DNA from: Pelomonas sp. Root1444
GTDB lineage: Bacteria > Pseudomonadota > Gammaproteobacteria > Burkholderiales > Burkholderiaceae_C
Assembly (NCBI RefSeq): GCF_001426885.1
Contig: NZ_LMFP01000001.1
Location: 188,834-252,833 of the forward strand
DNA: 64,000 nt
Reading direction: 5' to 3'
Every line of letters begins with the position of its first letter. Position 1 is the first letter of the stretch. This document shows, one piece after another, positions 1-8,989 of this stretch. The notes beneath the pieces were generated by a model. It did no database searches. It was not told the DNA's origin and saw nothing but the letters and a program-made list of their open reading frames with translations. The position numbers and the translations under genes are program-made.

Positions 1-561
1 GAGCGAAGCCTTGCGCAGGCTGTCGAACACCGCCGTGGGCACGCCCTCGGGGTGGGTGGGCGACTGGCCCATGATGGGTGTGATGGCGCCCACCAGCACG
101 GCCTTGGCGACGCGCGCCGAGCCGTGGCGGCCGACGTAGCGGGCCACCTCGCCGCCGCCGGTGGAGAAGCCCACCAGCGTGGCGCGCTGGATGTCCAGGG
201 CGCGCAGCACGGCGTCGAGGTCGTCGGCGTACTGGTCCATGGTGTTGCCCGCCCACGGCTGGCCCGAGCGGCCATGGCCGCGCCGGTCATGGGCGATGAC
301 GCGGTAGCCGCGCTCGGCCAGGAACTGCATCTGCGACTCCCAGCTGTCCGCATTGAGCGGCCAGCCGTGGCTGAAGACGACGACCGGGCCGTTCTTCGGG
401 CCCCAGTCTTTCACGTACAGCGGCGTGCCGTCGTGCGCGGCCACATACGAGCTGGCAATGGCTTGCGCCGCGGTGGCAGGCGCTGCGATGGCCTGGGTTT
501 GGGCGGCAAAACCCCCAGCAGCGAGGGCGGCGGCGAGGGCGAGGCGGGTGATGGCGTTCAT
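1..561 (-). CDS. Secreted alpha/beta hydrolase, non-heme chloroperoxidase-like (3' end cut by window edge)
   Basis: An open frame reads leftward from the ATG at 561 to the window edge, giving the first 187 codons. An Ala-rich signal peptide of about 30 residues ([17 protein letters not shown]...) suggests export. The alpha/beta-hydrolase fold is visible in order: the oxyanion-hole segment [11 protein letters not shown], the strand before RRGHGRS, and the nucleophile elbow GFSTGG, which is the form typical of cofactor-free chloroperoxidases and esterases. The Asp and His of the triad lie beyond the edge. It is transcribed divergently from the AraC regulator 115 bp away, which is the obvious candidate regulator. 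The natural substrate cannot be inferred. The family call is firm; the secreted location is an inference from the signal peptide. Confidence 0.85.
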   Translation of the reverse strand, partial: MNAITRLALAAALAAGGFAAQTQAIAAPATAAQAIASSYVAAHDGTPLYVKDWGPKNGPVVVFSHGWPLNADSWESQMQFLAERGYRVIAHDRRGHGRSGQPWAGNTMDQYADDLDAVLRALDIQRATLVGFSTGGGEVARYVGRHGSARVAKAVLVGAITPIMGQSPTHPEGVPTAVFDSLRKASL

Positions 562-632
562 GTTGGGATCTCCTGTGGGGGGGCGGTTGCGTTGTCTTGC
601 GACAGGGCGAACTGTGCCGAGGAGTGCCGTAC

Positions 633-661
633 TTGAAATACCATCCGGTACGCTTTAGTTT
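633..661 (+). promoter_or_regulatory. Candidate sigma-70 promoter of the AraC-type gene
   Basis: TTGAAA at 633-638, a 17-bp spacer and TAGTTT at 656-661 sit just before the ATG at 677. This stretch is clearly less GC-rich than its surroundings and holds two copies of CGTACT, a possible site for autoregulation. The implied 5' leader is very short and no Shine-Dalgarno is seen. This is pattern reading only. Confidence 0.35.
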
Positions 662-676
662 GCAATTCGTACTGAC

Positions 677-1510
677 ATGGCCGACCGACTTGCCGCCCTC
701 TTCGCCCACTTCGCCGTGCGGGCCGAGACCTTCCAGGCCGGCCCGCTGTGCGGCGTCAACAGCCTGGAACCCCAGGCCGGCCGTGGCCAGCTGCACCTGA
801 TCCGCGACGGCGGCGTGGAGGTGCACAACGACGGCACGCCCGAGCCGCTGCGTATCGCGGAGCCCAGCCTGCTGCTCTACCCGCGCCCGTTGGCGCACCG
901 CTTCGTGACGGACCCGAGTTGCGGCGCCCAGTTCGTCTGCGCCCACATGGCCTTCGAGGGCGGCGCCGGCCACCCCATCGCCGCGGCGTTGCCGCCCTGG
1001 GTCTGCCTGCCGCTGGCGGCGGTGCCGAGCTGCGCGCCGGTACTCGGCCAGCTGTTCGCCGAGGCCGAGGCCAGCCATTGCGGCCGGCAGCTGATGCTGG
1101 ACCGGCTGTTCGAAGTGCTGCTGATCTGGGTGCTGCGCGAGCTGATGTCGCAGGGTCAGGTGGAGTCCGGAATGCTGGCCGGCCTGTCCCACCCCAAGTT
1201 GCGCGGGACTCTCGTGGCGCTGCACGAGGCACCGCAGCGCGGGTGGCCGCTGGAAGAGCTGGCGGCGCAGGCCGGCATGTCGCGCACGGTGTTCGCGAAC
1301 ACCTTCCGCGACGTGGTCGGCTGCACGCCCGGCGTCTACCTGCAGCGCTGGCGCATCGGCCTGGCGCAGATGGGCTTGCGCGAAGGCAAGGCCCTCAAGC
1401 ACATCGCGATGGATGTGGGCTATGGCGGCGAGGCGGCACTGTCACGCGCCTTCCGGGCTTACACGGGCCAGTCGCCGCGGGAGTGGCGCAAGGCGGAACG
1501 GCCGGGTTGA
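677..1510 (+). CDS. AraC-family transcriptional regulator with cupin-type sensor domain
   Basis: This 277-residue protein has an N-terminal half of the AraC cupin type (about residues 5-165), with an Arg/Asp-rich strand and the LYPRPLAHRF segment. The C-terminal AraC DNA-binding domain (about 175-275) has two helix-turn-helix units: LEELAAQAGMSRTVFANTFR and the second around IAMDVGYGGEAALSRAFRAYTG, followed by the usual SPREWR end. It is likely a local activator or repressor of the divergently transcribed hydrolase at 1-561; such regulator-hydrolase pairs are common. The start at 677 is the first Met in frame with the family's usual N-terminus (MADRLAALFAHF). The effector is unknown. Confidence 0.92.
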   Translation: MADRLAALFAHFAVRAETFQAGPLCGVNSLEPQAGRGQLHLIRDGGVEVHNDGTPEPLRIAEPSLLLYPRPLAHRFVTDPSCGAQFVCAHMAFEGGAGHPIAAALPPWVCLPLAAVPSCAPVLGQLFAEAEASHCGRQLMLDRLFEVLLIWVLRELMSQGQVESGMLAGLSHPKLRGTLVALHEAPQRGWPLEELAAQAGMSRTVFANTFRDVVGCTPGVYLQRWRIGLAQMGLREGKALKHIAMDVGYGGEAALSRAFRAYTGQSPREWRKAERPG

Positions 1511-1542
1511 GATTGGGATACCCAGCGGGCGGGGAATGAGGC

Positions 1543-3045
1543 CTACATCGCCTTGCGCAGATTCGCGGGGGCGATCTTCATCCCCTCGCGGTACTTGGCC
1601 ACCGTGCGCCGCGCGCACTGGATGCCCTGCTCCTCCAGCATCGCCGCCAGCGCGCTGTCGGACAGCGGCTTCTTGACGTCCTCGGCCGCGACGAACTGCT
1701 TGATGAGTGCGCGCACCGCGGTGCTGGACGCCTCGCCGCCGGCGTCGGTGCTCAGCCCCGAGCCGAAGAAGTACTTCAGCTCGAAGGTGCCCCAGCTGGT
1801 GGCCATGTACTTGGCCGTCGTCACGCGCGAGATGGTGGACTCGTGCAGGCCCAGCTCGTCGGCGATCTCGCGCAGCACCAGCGGCTTCATGGCCAGCTCG
1901 CCGTGGGTGAAGAAGCCGCGCTGGCGCTCCACGATGGCCTGGCTGACGCGCAGGATGGTGTCGAAGCGCTGCTGGATGTTCTTGATGAACCAGCGCGCCT
2001 CCTGCAGCTGCCCGCCCAGTGGCGAGTTGCTGATGCCGCCGCGCGTGGCGCGCAGCGCATTCGCGTAGAGCTCGTTGATGCGCAGTTTGGGCGCCACCTC
2101 GGGGTTGAGCATCACGCGGAACTCGCGGCCGCTCTTGCGCACGATGACGTCCGGCACGATGGCCGCGGCGGCGCCCTGGGCGAAGCGGCGACCGGGCTTG
2201 GGCTCGAGCTGGGTGATCAGCGCCTGCGCTTCGCGCAGCAGCACCTCGTCGGCGCCGGTCTCGGCCATCAGGCGGCGCATGTCGCGGCGGGCCAGCAGCT
2301 CCAGATGACTCTTGCAAATCAGGATCGCAATGACTTGACCCGCGCTCTTGGGCAAGGCGCGCAGCTGCAGCACCAGGCATTCGGACAGGTCGCGCGCGCC
2401 GATGCCGGCAGGCTCCAGGCTCTGCAGCAGGCGCAGCGCGATGCGCAGGCGGTCCAGCAGCTCCTCGCGGTCTTCTTCGTCGTCCGCGAAGGCGGCCGCG
2501 ATCTCTTCGAGCGTGTCCTCGAGGTAGCCGTCCTCGGTCAGCGATTCGATGAGGAGCTGCATGACAGCGCGGTCCTCCAGCGAGAGGTGATGGCCGGCCA
2601 GCTGCTGGGCGAGGTGCTCGGCCAGCGTCGTCTCGGCGGACTCCTGGCTCTCGCGCTCGCCGTCGTCGTCGCTGGGGCCGCTGCTGCTGCTGTTGGAGGG
2701 CAGCTCGCGGATGCCGTCGAAATCGTCGCGCTCGGTGCCGTTCTCCCAGTCCTCGCGCTCGGTGCCGCCGAAGTCGTCACCGCTCAGTTCCGGCGTCGCT
2801 TCGGCGCCTTCGCCGCCGGCGTCGGTGCCCGTCTCGCCGGACGGCTCCGCCGGCGCGTTCGCGGCCAGCTCGGGCGTGCTGACGGTGAACTCCTCTTCGG
2901 TCTCGAGCAGCGGATTGGTCGCCAGCATCTGCTCGACCTCCTGGTTCAGCTCCAGCGTCGACAGCTGCAGCAGCCGGATGGATTGCTGCAGCTGGGGCGT
3001 CAGCGCGAGGTGCTGGCTGAGGCGGACCTGAAGGGTCTGCTTCAT
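1543..3045 (-). CDS. rpoN: RNA polymerase sigma-54 factor RpoN
   Basis: This 500-residue protein starts MKQTLQVRLSQHLALTPQLQ, the Gln-rich region I that contacts bacterial enhancer-binding proteins. An acidic, low-complexity region II follows (about residues 50-140, many D/E/S), then the core-binding domain, the HTH region that reads the -12 element, and near the C-terminus the diagnostic RpoN box ARRTVAKYR, which reads the -24 element. An upstream in-frame extension exists, but the conserved region I fixes the start at 3045. It lies 268 bp downstream of lptB, the usual betaproteobacterial lptA-lptB-rpoN order. It is the sigma factor needed for the four -24/-12 promoters and the activator found at 40-47 kb. 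Confidence 0.97.
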   Translation of the reverse strand: MKQTLQVRLSQHLALTPQLQQSIRLLQLSTLELNQEVEQMLATNPLLETEEEFTVSTPELAANAPAEPSGETGTDAGGEGAEATPELSGDDFGGTEREDWENGTERDDFDGIRELPSNSSSSGPSDDDGERESQESAETTLAEHLAQQLAGHHLSLEDRAVMQLLIESLTEDGYLEDTLEEIAAAFADDEEDREELLDRLRIALRLLQSLEPAGIGARDLSECLVLQLRALPKSAGQVIAILICKSHLELLARRDMRRLMAETGADEVLLREAQALITQLEPKPGRRFAQGAAAAIVPDVIVRKSGREFRVMLNPEVAPKLRINELYANALRATRGGISNSPLGGQLQEARWFIKNIQQRFDTILRVSQAIVERQRGFFTHGELAMKPLVLREIADELGLHESTISRVTTAKYMATSWGTFELKYFFGSGLSTDAGGEASSTAVRALIKQFVAAEDVKKPLSDSALAAMLEEQGIQCARRTVAKYREGMKIAPANLRKAM

Positions 3046-3132
3046 CTTGGCGTCCCATCGCGTGGTGTTGCATCGGCGGCATGGGATGGCCGCATTGCGG
3101 GCCGCTCCCAAGCCGGCCCGCCTTGGGCAATG

Positions 3133-3157
3133 TGCTTGCGGCCCAATGCCGCAAGCA
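3133..3157. repeat. Perfect 10-bp stem hairpin in the lptB-rpoN gap
   Basis: TGCTTGCGGC, a CCAAT loop and GCCGCAAGCA form a perfect hairpin. It lies about 90 bp upstream of the rpoN start in a 268-bp gap (3046-3313) with no gene. A second short imperfect hairpin (AGTCC-AGT-GGACT) lies near 3200. It could be an attenuator or terminator of lptB transcription, or an extragenic repeat. Confidence 0.5.
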
Positions 3158-3313
3158 TCGCCGTCCCCGCGGGGGCTGAGGCAGGGCACGACAAGTCCAG
3201 TGGACTCGTCGCGCCTGCCGAAGAGCAGCCGCTCTGCCGGCTGCGCGGTCTGCAAGACCGATCAGGCTCGCTCGCGTTCAGCGACGCGAGGATGGGCGAG
3301 GGGCAGTCCATGC

Positions 3314-4117
3314 TCACATGCGGAAGTTTTCGCCGAGATAGACCTTGCGCACGTCGGCGTTGGCCACGATCTCGTCGGGCGTGCCTTCGGCCAGCACGGC
3401 GCCCTCGCTGATGATGTAGGCGCGGTCGCAGATGCCCAGCGTCTCGCGGACGTTGTGGTCCGTGATCAGCACGCCGATGCCGCGCCCCTTCAGGAAGCCG
3501 ATGATGCGCTGGATCTCCAGCACCGCGATCGGGTCGACGCCCGCGAACGGCTCATCCAACAGGATGAAACGCGGCTGCGTGGCCAGCGCGCGGGCGATCT
3601 CGACGCGGCGGCGCTCGCCGCCGGACAGCGCCGGCGCCGGGCTGTCGCGCAGGCCCTCGATGGACAGGTCGTGCAGCAGGCCGTTGAGCAGTTCGTCGAT
3701 GCGCGCCTTGCCCAGCGAGCGGCCGCGCGCGTCCTGCTGCAGCTCCAGCACGGCGCGGATGTTCTGCTCGACGGTGAGCTTGCGGAAGATGGATGCTTCC
3801 TGCGGCAGGTAGGACAGGCCCAGGCGCGCCCGTGAGTGAATGGGCAGGCGCTGCACCTCGGCACCGTCGATGCGGATGATGCCGGCGTCCGAGCGGACGA
3901 GGCCCACGATCATGTAGAAGCTGGTGGTCTTGCCGGCGCCGTTGGGGCCCAGCAAGCCGACCACTTCGCCGCAGTCCACGCGCACGTGCACGTCCTTGAC
4001 GACCTTGCGCACCCCATAGGTTTTGGCCAGGCCTTCGGCTTCGAGTCGGCTGCCGCAGGCGGTCGACGGGTCGGCCGCAGCCGGGGCCTGGGGGCTTGCA
4101 GTCGCCACGGCGCTCAT
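3314..4117 (-). CDS. lptB: LPS export ABC transporter ATPase LptB
   Basis: This 267-residue ABC ATPase drives the LptB2FGC complex that pulls lipopolysaccharide from the inner membrane towards the LptA bridge. Visible motifs are Walker [10 protein letters not shown], the Q-loop region, the signature LSGGERRR, Walker [14 protein letters not shown] and a switch His in ITDHNV. The first 25 or so residues are an Ala/Pro-rich extension compared with shorter homologues. The start overlaps the lptA stop by 4 bp (ATGA), implying translational coupling. The context lptA-lptB-rpoN is the classic one and distinguishes it from amino-acid-type (LivF-like) ATPases. Confidence 0.96.
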   Translation of the reverse strand: MSAVATASPQAPAAADPSTACGSRLEAEGLAKTYGVRKVVKDVHVRVDCGEVVGLLGPNGAGKTTSFYMIVGLVRSDAGIIRIDGAEVQRLPIHSRARLGLSYLPQEASIFRKLTVEQNIRAVLELQQDARGRSLGKARIDELLNGLLHDLSIEGLRDSPAPALSGGERRRVEIARALATQPRFILLDEPFAGVDPIAVLEIQRIIGFLKGRGIGVLITDHNVRETLGICDRAYIISEGAVLAEGTPDEIVANADVRKVYLGENFRM

Positions 4118-4740
4118 GAGGGCTTGCGCGGCGACAGCGTCGTGGAGGGCTGCAGCGGCAGCGCCGGCGCCGGCGCGGAGGCGGGCGCATCGGCGCTTTC
4201 GGCGCGCGGCATGATGACGATGCGCGTGCGCCCGTTCGGGTTGGGCGAGGCGCTGCCGCCTTCCAGCGTGAACACCTCGGTGCGGCTGTCGTAGACGATG
4301 ACCGCGCCGGTCACCTCTTCGGCCACGGCCGCGCCGCGGGTGCGCCGCACATTGGCATTGCCGATGAAGCGCACGGTCTCGGTCCGGGTGTCGTACTCCA
4401 GCTGGTCGGCCACGCCTTCGACGGCTTCACCGGGGATGTCGCGCGCCTGGCGAAAGCTGACTTGGCGGCCCGTGGTGCCGGTGGCATAGGCCTGGTGGTA
4501 GCCGTCGCGCGTCTCGCGCACGTCCACCTTCTCGGCACGCAGCAGCAGCGTCCCGCGGGTGATGACGACGTTGCCGCTCAACTCGGTGCGCTGGTTGACG
4601 CCGTCCAGCCGGCCTTCCTTGTCGGCCGTGAAGACCATGGGCTTGGTCCGGTCGGCCTTTTCCGCCAGCACGGGGCCGGCGGCCAGGGCCAAGGCCAGGG
4701 TCAACAAGGACGCGGTCAGGAAGGGCAGGCGCTGGGGCAT
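4114..4740 (-). CDS. lptA: Lipopolysaccharide transport periplasmic protein LptA
   Basis: LptA forms the periplasmic beta-jellyroll bridge that carries LPS to LptD. The protein (208 residues from the Met at 4740; another Met at 4764 adds eight) has a signal peptide ending near GPVLA, then the OstA/LptA repeats: [34 protein letters not shown] and the later [14 protein letters not shown] segment. The C-terminus is a Ser/Pro/Ala tail. I prefer 4740 because it gives a standard-length signal peptide; neither start has a good Shine-Dalgarno. The gene overlaps lptB by 4 bp. lptC and the kds genes that often precede it are absent; a dsbA-type gene lies upstream. Confidence 0.92.
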   Translation of the reverse strand: MPQRLPFLTASLLTLALALAAGPVLAEKADRTKPMVFTADKEGRLDGVNQRTELSGNVVITRGTLLLRAEKVDVRETRDGYHQAYATGTTGRQVSFRQARDIPGEAVEGVADQLEYDTRTETVRFIGNANVRRTRGAAVAEEVTGAVIVYDSRTEVFTLEGGSASPNPNGRTRIVIMPRAESADAPASAPAPALPLQPSTTLSPRKPS

Positions 4741-4785
4741 GGCGGCACGGAAGTTGCAGGCCATTCTATGGGCGTGCTGCCCGCC

Positions 4786-5436
4786 TCAGCCTTTCTCTCG
4801 TGACAACTTGATCAGGAAATCCGCGACGGCCAGCGCCTGCTGGCCGTGTGCGGCCTCGCTCTGGCCGGGACTGCTGCCCATGCCGGGGCCGGTGCGCCAG
4901 CGTCCACCGACCACGAGTGCCGGCACGGTGTCGGCGCCGGCCAGCTCCGCCAGCTTCTGGCCCTGCGCCAACTTGCCCTGTACGCCGAAGGAGGAGAAGG
5001 CCTGCCTGAACTTGCCCGTGTCCACGCCGAGGCGGCCGACGAGGGCGGCGATGCTGGCCTCGTCGTTGGCCTCCACGCGTTGGCGGTGGAAGGCATTGAA
5101 GATGCCGCTGTGCAGCGTCGGCGACATCACGCCTATCGCCTCCAGCGCATAGAACATGCGTTGGTGCAGCTTGAGCACGGCCTGGGCACCCACGGGCACG
5201 CGGCGGAAGCTGACGTCCGGCGGCAGCTGGTGTGCCCACGCTTCCAGCAGCGGGTCGAAACCGAAGCAGTGCGGGCAGCGGTAGAAGAAGAACTCGATGA
5301 CTTCGATCTTCCCCGGCGTGCCGGGCAGAGGTTGGCCGAGGCGGACATAGTGCCGGCCCTCGACCGGGCCGCCCTGCGCAAGAGCGGCCGGCGCCAGGGC
5401 GGCGGCGGTCAGCGCGAGGGCGCCGCGGCGCTTCAT
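4786..5436 (-). CDS. Thiol:disulfide interchange protein, DsbA family (second tandem copy)
   Basis: This 216-residue periplasmic thioredoxin-fold oxidoreductase has the signal peptide MKRRGALALTAAALAPAALAQ, followed by GGPVEGRHYVRL and the DsbA active site RCPHCFGFDP (CPHC). A cis-Pro region VPALVVGGRWR lies near the C-terminus. It is a clear paralogue of the gene just upstream (shared GGPVEG, IEVxEFFxYxCPHC, LxxWAxQLPxDVxFR and HQRMFYALEA). Its start overlaps that gene by 4 bp. It probably introduces disulfides into exported proteins. The second copy is less like canonical DsbA in its C-terminal half and may have a narrower client or be a DsbL-like partner. Confidence 0.9.
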   Translation of the reverse strand: MKRRGALALTAAALAPAALAQGGPVEGRHYVRLGQPLPGTPGKIEVIEFFFYRCPHCFGFDPLLEAWAHQLPPDVSFRRVPVGAQAVLKLHQRMFYALEAIGVMSPTLHSGIFNAFHRQRVEANDEASIAALVGRLGVDTGKFRQAFSSFGVQGKLAQGQKLAELAGADTVPALVVGGRWRTGPGMGSSPGQSEAAHGQQALAVADFLIKLSREKG

Positions 5437-6095
5437 GCCTTGTTACGCGCGCGCTGGATCAGGAAGTCGGTGTACTGCAGTGCGCGCTGCCCCAGCTCGT
5501 GCTCGGGCAGGCGCTGGCCGGCGCCCGCCTGGCTGGGCGAGGTCAGGAAGCGGCCGCCGACGCCGATGGCCGGCACGCCGTCGATGCGGTAGGCCTCGGA
5601 CAGCTTCTCGGCCTGCGTGCACTTGGTCTGCACGCCGAAGGAGTTGTAGGCGTCCTGGTACTTGGCCGCGTCCACGCCCAGGGCGCCGAGGAACTTGGCC
5701 TGGCTCTTGACGTCGTCCAGCGCCTGGCCCTGCTCATGCATGGCCTTGAAGATGGCCGGGCGGACGGCGGCTTCCTTGCCCAGGGCTTCGAGCGCATAGA
5801 ACATGCGCTGGTGGATCTTGACATTGGCGCGGAAGGCGACGTGCGCCTTGCGGAAGGCCACGTCGGCCGGCAGCTGCTTCGCCCAGGCCTCGATCAGGGG
5901 CTCGAAGGCGTAGCAGTGCGGGCAGCCGTACCAGAAGAACTCGACCACCTCGATCTTGCCGGGCGCCGTGGCCAGCGGCTGGGGCAGCACGGTGTACTGG
6001 CGGCCCTCGACCGGGCCGCCCTGGGCGAGGGCGGAGCCCGCGGCAACGGCCAGCGGCGTGGTGGCGAGCAGGGCGGAGAAATCGCGGCGCTTCAT
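5433..6095 (-). CDS. dsbA: Thiol:disulfide interchange protein DsbA
   Basis: This 220-residue periplasmic disulfide oxidoreductase has a signal peptide (MKRRDFSALLATTPLAVAAGSALA) with a Tat-like RR start, the CPHC active site in FFWYGCPHCYAFEP, the helical insertion domain, and the cis-Pro loop in IDGVPAIGVGGRF. It lies 29 bp downstream of the SPOR-protein gene and overlaps the second dsbA-type copy by 4 bp, so all are probably cotranscribed with argS. The argS-SPOR-dsbA order is common in Burkholderiales. Confidence 0.95.
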   Translation of the reverse strand: MKRRDFSALLATTPLAVAAGSALAQGGPVEGRQYTVLPQPLATAPGKIEVVEFFWYGCPHCYAFEPLIEAWAKQLPADVAFRKAHVAFRANVKIHQRMFYALEALGKEAAVRPAIFKAMHEQGQALDDVKSQAKFLGALGVDAAKYQDAYNSFGVQTKCTQAEKLSEAYRIDGVPAIGVGGRFLTSPSQAGAGQRLPEHELGQRALQYTDFLIQRARNKA

Positions 6096-6124
6096 GGCGT
6101 CAAGTCCTTCAGGCGTTCAGGCGG

Positions 6125-6793
6125 TTAGCGTTGTACACGAACGAGGTTGGCCTCGAAGCCAGCCCCTTCAATCTTGCGCTGCAGGTCTTCGGCGGCCTCG
6201 CGCGTGTCCATGGGGCCCAGGCGCACGCGGTACACCGTGCGGCCGTTCTGCTCGCGCTCCATCAGCTTGGCGGTGAAGCCCTGGATGGCGAGCTTGGCCT
6301 TCTGGGCCTCGGCATCCTCGGTGCGGGTGTAGGCGCCGGCCTGCACGAAGTAGACATACGCCTCGGCGCCTGTCGTGGCCGTCGTGCCCGTTGCGGCGGC
6401 CGATGCCGCGGGCGCTTCGGCCTTGGGCGTGGCTGGGGGCTTGGGCAGCGCGCCCGTGGCCGCGGCACTGGCGGCGGCCACGGCGGCGCTGGCCGTCGTC
6501 GTGGGTGGCGGCGGCGCGGTCAGCGGCGGCGGGTTGACGACGCCGCTGGCGCTGCGCGCGGCCTTGCCGGCCAGCGGTGCGTTCGGGTCCCAGTTGCGGT
6601 TGCGCTCGGCTTCCTGCGCGTCCTGCTCGGCGGTGCGCTGGGGCACCTTGTTGACGAACGGGATGGGCACCTTGGTGATGTAGAGGGCCACGCCGAGGGC
6701 CACGGCCAGGCCGACCAGCAGGCCGACGATGAGGCCGAGGACGAAGCCGCCCTTCTGGCCTTTGTTGCCCGCAGGCTTGGATGCTGAACTCAT
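6125..6793 (-). CDS. SPOR-domain membrane protein (FtsN-like)
   Basis: This 222-residue bitopic protein has a short cytoplasmic tail, one TM helix (about residues 17-38, [25 protein letters not shown]), a long Ala/Pro/Thr-rich periplasmic linker (about 75-145), and a C-terminal SPOR domain (about 145-222) beginning [23 protein letters not shown] and ending in the LVRVQR strand. SPOR domains bind glycan strands stripped of stem peptides at division septa, so an FtsN-like role in cell division is likely. The start overlaps the argS stop by 4 bp. It is shorter than E. coli FtsN and is named only by domain. Confidence 0.92.
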   Translation of the reverse strand: MSSASKPAGNKGQKGGFVLGLIVGLLVGLAVALGVALYITKVPIPFVNKVPQRTAEQDAQEAERNRNWDPNAPLAGKAARSASGVVNPPPLTAPPPPTTTASAAVAAASAAATGALPKPPATPKAEAPAASAAATGTTATTGAEAYVYFVQAGAYTRTEDAEAQKAKLAIQGFTAKLMEREQNGRTVYRVRLGPMDTREAAEDLQRKIEGAGFEANLVRVQR

Positions 6794-8508
6794 TCGGTCT
6801 CCGAGAGGGTTTCGGCAGTGTCGGGGATGTCGCGGCTCATCTGCTCGGGTGCGCTGACGCCCAGCAGGCCCAGCGCGTTGGCCAGCACCTGGCGCGTCGC
6901 GGCCAGCAGTGCGATGCGGGCGCGGCTGAGCTCGGGCGCCTGGTCCATCACGCGCTCGGCGGCGTAGTAGGAGTGGTAGGCGCCGGCCAGGTCGCGGGCA
7001 TAGAAGGCCACGTCATGCGGCGCCAGGCCGGCGGCCGCGCCGCTCAGCATGTCGGGGTAGGCGGCGAGCTTCAGCATCAGCGCTTCTTCCGTCGGCGCAG
7101 TCAGCAGGCTGATGTCCGCATGGCCGATGGTGGACACATCGCCCCCCCACTTGCGGATCACCGAGCAGATGCGCGCGTGGGCGTACTGCACGTAGAACAC
7201 CGGGTTCTCGTCGTTCTGCTTCAGCGCCAGGTCGATGTCGAAGACGAACTCGGTGTCGGCCTTGCGGCTGATGAGGAAGAAGCGCACCGCGTCGCGGCTG
7301 GTCCAGTCGATCAGGTCGCGCAGCGTCACATAGCTGCCGGCGCGCTTGGAGATCTTGACCTCCTCGCCGCCCTTCATGACCGTGACCATCTTGTGCAGCA
7401 CGTAGTCCGGGAAGCCCTCGGGGATGCCCAGCCCCACCGCCTGCAGGCCGCCGCGCACGCGGGCGATGGTGCCGTGGTGGTCGGTGCCCTGGATGTTGAT
7501 GCACTGCGTGTAGCCGCGCTCGAACTTGTTGATGTGGTACGCGATGTCGGGCACGAAGTAGGTGAAGCCGCCCTCGCGCTTGCGCATCACGCGGTCCTTG
7601 TCGTCGCCGTAGTCGGTGGACTTGAACCACAGCGCGCCGTCCTGCTCGTAGGTCTTGCCATTGGCGACGATGCGCTCCACCGCCTGCTCCAGCTGGCCGC
7701 CGGCGTAGACGCTGCTCTCCAGGAAGTAGCTGTCGAACTTCAGGCCGAAGGCCTGCAGGTCCAGGTCTTGCTCGTGGCGCAGGTAGGCGACGGCGAACTG
7801 GCGGATGCTGTCGAGGTCGTCCACGTCGCCGGAAGCGGTGAACTCGCGGTCGTCGGCCTTGACGGTTTCCTTGCGCAGGAAGGCGTCGGCGATGTCCTGG
7901 ATGTAGTCGCCGTTGTAGGCGGCTTCCGGCCACTCGGCGTCGCCGGGCTTGAAGCCCTTCAGGCGCATCTGCGTGGAGTTGGCCAGCGTGGCGATCTGCA
8001 CGCCGGCGTCGTTGTAATAGAACTCGCGGGTCACGTCGTGGCCCTGGGTCTTGAACAGCGAGCACAGCGCGTCGCCCAGCGCCGCCTGGCGGGCGTGGCC
8101 CACGTGCAGGGGCCCGGTCGGGTTGGCGGAGACGAATTCCACCATGACGTGCTTGGCCGTGGCCGGGCGGTGGCCGAATTGCGCGGCGGCGGCCAGCACC
8201 TCGGCGACGACGGCCTGCTTGGCCGCGGGCTTCAGGCGGATGTTGATGAAGCCGGGGCCGGCGATCTCCAGCGACTGCACCCAGGTCCGGAAGGCCGGCG
8301 TGGCCTGCAGCGCCTCGATCAGCCGGGTGGCGAGTTCGCGCGGGTTGGCCTTGAGCGGCTTGGCCAGCTGCATGGCGGCGGTGCAGGCGAAGTCGCCATG
8401 GGCGGCCTGCTTGGGGGATTCGAAGGCTGCGACGGCATTGGAGCCGGGCGCGATGGCCTGGAGGGATTCGGCGAGTGCAGCGAGCAGCGCCTGCTTGGCT
8501 TGGATCAT
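6790..8508 (-). CDS. argS: Arginine--tRNA ligase
   Basis: This class Ia aminoacyl-tRNA synthetase charges tRNA-Arg. The 572 residues match the family. An N-terminal additional domain (about 1-110) precedes the catalytic domain, with the HIGH-type motif in [14 protein letters not shown] and the KMSK-type motif in [12 protein letters not shown]. The C-terminal anticodon-binding DALR domain includes [15 protein letters not shown] and ends after [10 protein letters not shown]. It heads the minus-strand run argS-SPOR-dsbA-dsbA2-lptA-lptB-rpoN. The 54-bp gap to the VOC gene gives little room for its own promoter, so the promoter may lie within or before the VOC gene. Confidence 0.97.
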   Translation of the reverse strand: MIQAKQALLAALAESLQAIAPGSNAVAAFESPKQAAHGDFACTAAMQLAKPLKANPRELATRLIEALQATPAFRTWVQSLEIAGPGFINIRLKPAAKQAVVAEVLAAAAQFGHRPATAKHVMVEFVSANPTGPLHVGHARQAALGDALCSLFKTQGHDVTREFYYNDAGVQIATLANSTQMRLKGFKPGDAEWPEAAYNGDYIQDIADAFLRKETVKADDREFTASGDVDDLDSIRQFAVAYLRHEQDLDLQAFGLKFDSYFLESSVYAGGQLEQAVERIVANGKTYEQDGALWFKSTDYGDDKDRVMRKREGGFTYFVPDIAYHINKFERGYTQCINIQGTDHHGTIARVRGGLQAVGLGIPEGFPDYVLHKMVTVMKGGEEVKISKRAGSYVTLRDLIDWTSRDAVRFFLISRKADTEFVFDIDLALKQNDENPVFYVQYAHARICSVIRKWGGDVSTIGHADISLLTAPTEEALMLKLAAYPDMLSGAAAGLAPHDVAFYARDLAGAYHSYYAAERVMDQAPELSRARIALLAATRQVLANALGLLGVSAPEQMSRDIPDTAETLSETE

Positions 8509-8562
8509 GGGCGGGATTTTAGGAGGCAGGTCTTGAACGCACGGGCCGTTCGCGGCGCTGAC

Positions 8563-8958
8563 TCAGCCGATGGTCGCTTCGTGACAGGCGACACACAGCT
8601 TGTTGCCGTCCGGGTCGCGGAAATAGGCGCCGTAGTAGTGGGCGTGGTACTCGGGCCGCAACCCCGGCGGGCCTTCGCAGCGGCCGCCATGCACCAGTGC
8701 GGTCGCGTAGGCCTGGTCGACCTGCGCGCGCGTGGCCGCGAGCAGCGCCACCATCTGGCCGTTGCCGGGCTCGTGCCGGCCCTCGAACGGCGCGCCCAGC
8801 AGCAACAGCGGCCGCGGGCCCGGCGTGCTCTGCCAGCCGGCCCAGGGCCGCTCGGGCTCGCAAAAACGCTCGGCCACGCCGAGCAGCGCCAGCAGCGGCC
8901 GGTAGAAGGCGAGGGCTCGCTCGAAGTCGTTTGTGGCGACAAAGACGTGGGAGAACAA
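8563..8958 (-). CDS. VOC (glyoxalase/bleomycin-resistance) superfamily protein
   Basis: This 131-residue single-domain vicinal-oxygen-chelate protein has two beta-alpha-beta-beta-beta repeats: FSHVFVATNDFERALAFYRPLL at the start, and the second with GAYFRDPDGNKLCVACHE at the end. The metal ligands of VOC enzymes are partly visible (His near the start, Glu near the end). I chose the TTG at 8958 because a strong GGAGGAG lies 8 nt upstream and homologues begin FSHVFV; longer Met-initiated frames would run into the divergent kinase gene. The substrate is unknown. Confidence 0.85.
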   Translation of the reverse strand: MFSHVFVATNDFERALAFYRPLLALLGVAERFCEPERPWAGWQSTPGPRPLLLLGAPFEGRHEPGNGQMVALLAATRAQVDQAYATALVHGGRCEGPPGLRPEYHAHYYGAYFRDPDGNKLCVACHEATIG

Positions 8959-8989
8959 GGGGGCGGCTCCTCCATGGGCGGCCCGTATC

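Noticed and set aside
3046-3313. A 70-codon N-terminal extension of RpoN or a separate small gene in the gap
   Set aside because: Composition changes abruptly before MKQTLQ, region I begins there in all sigma-54 proteins, and the gap holds hairpins instead.
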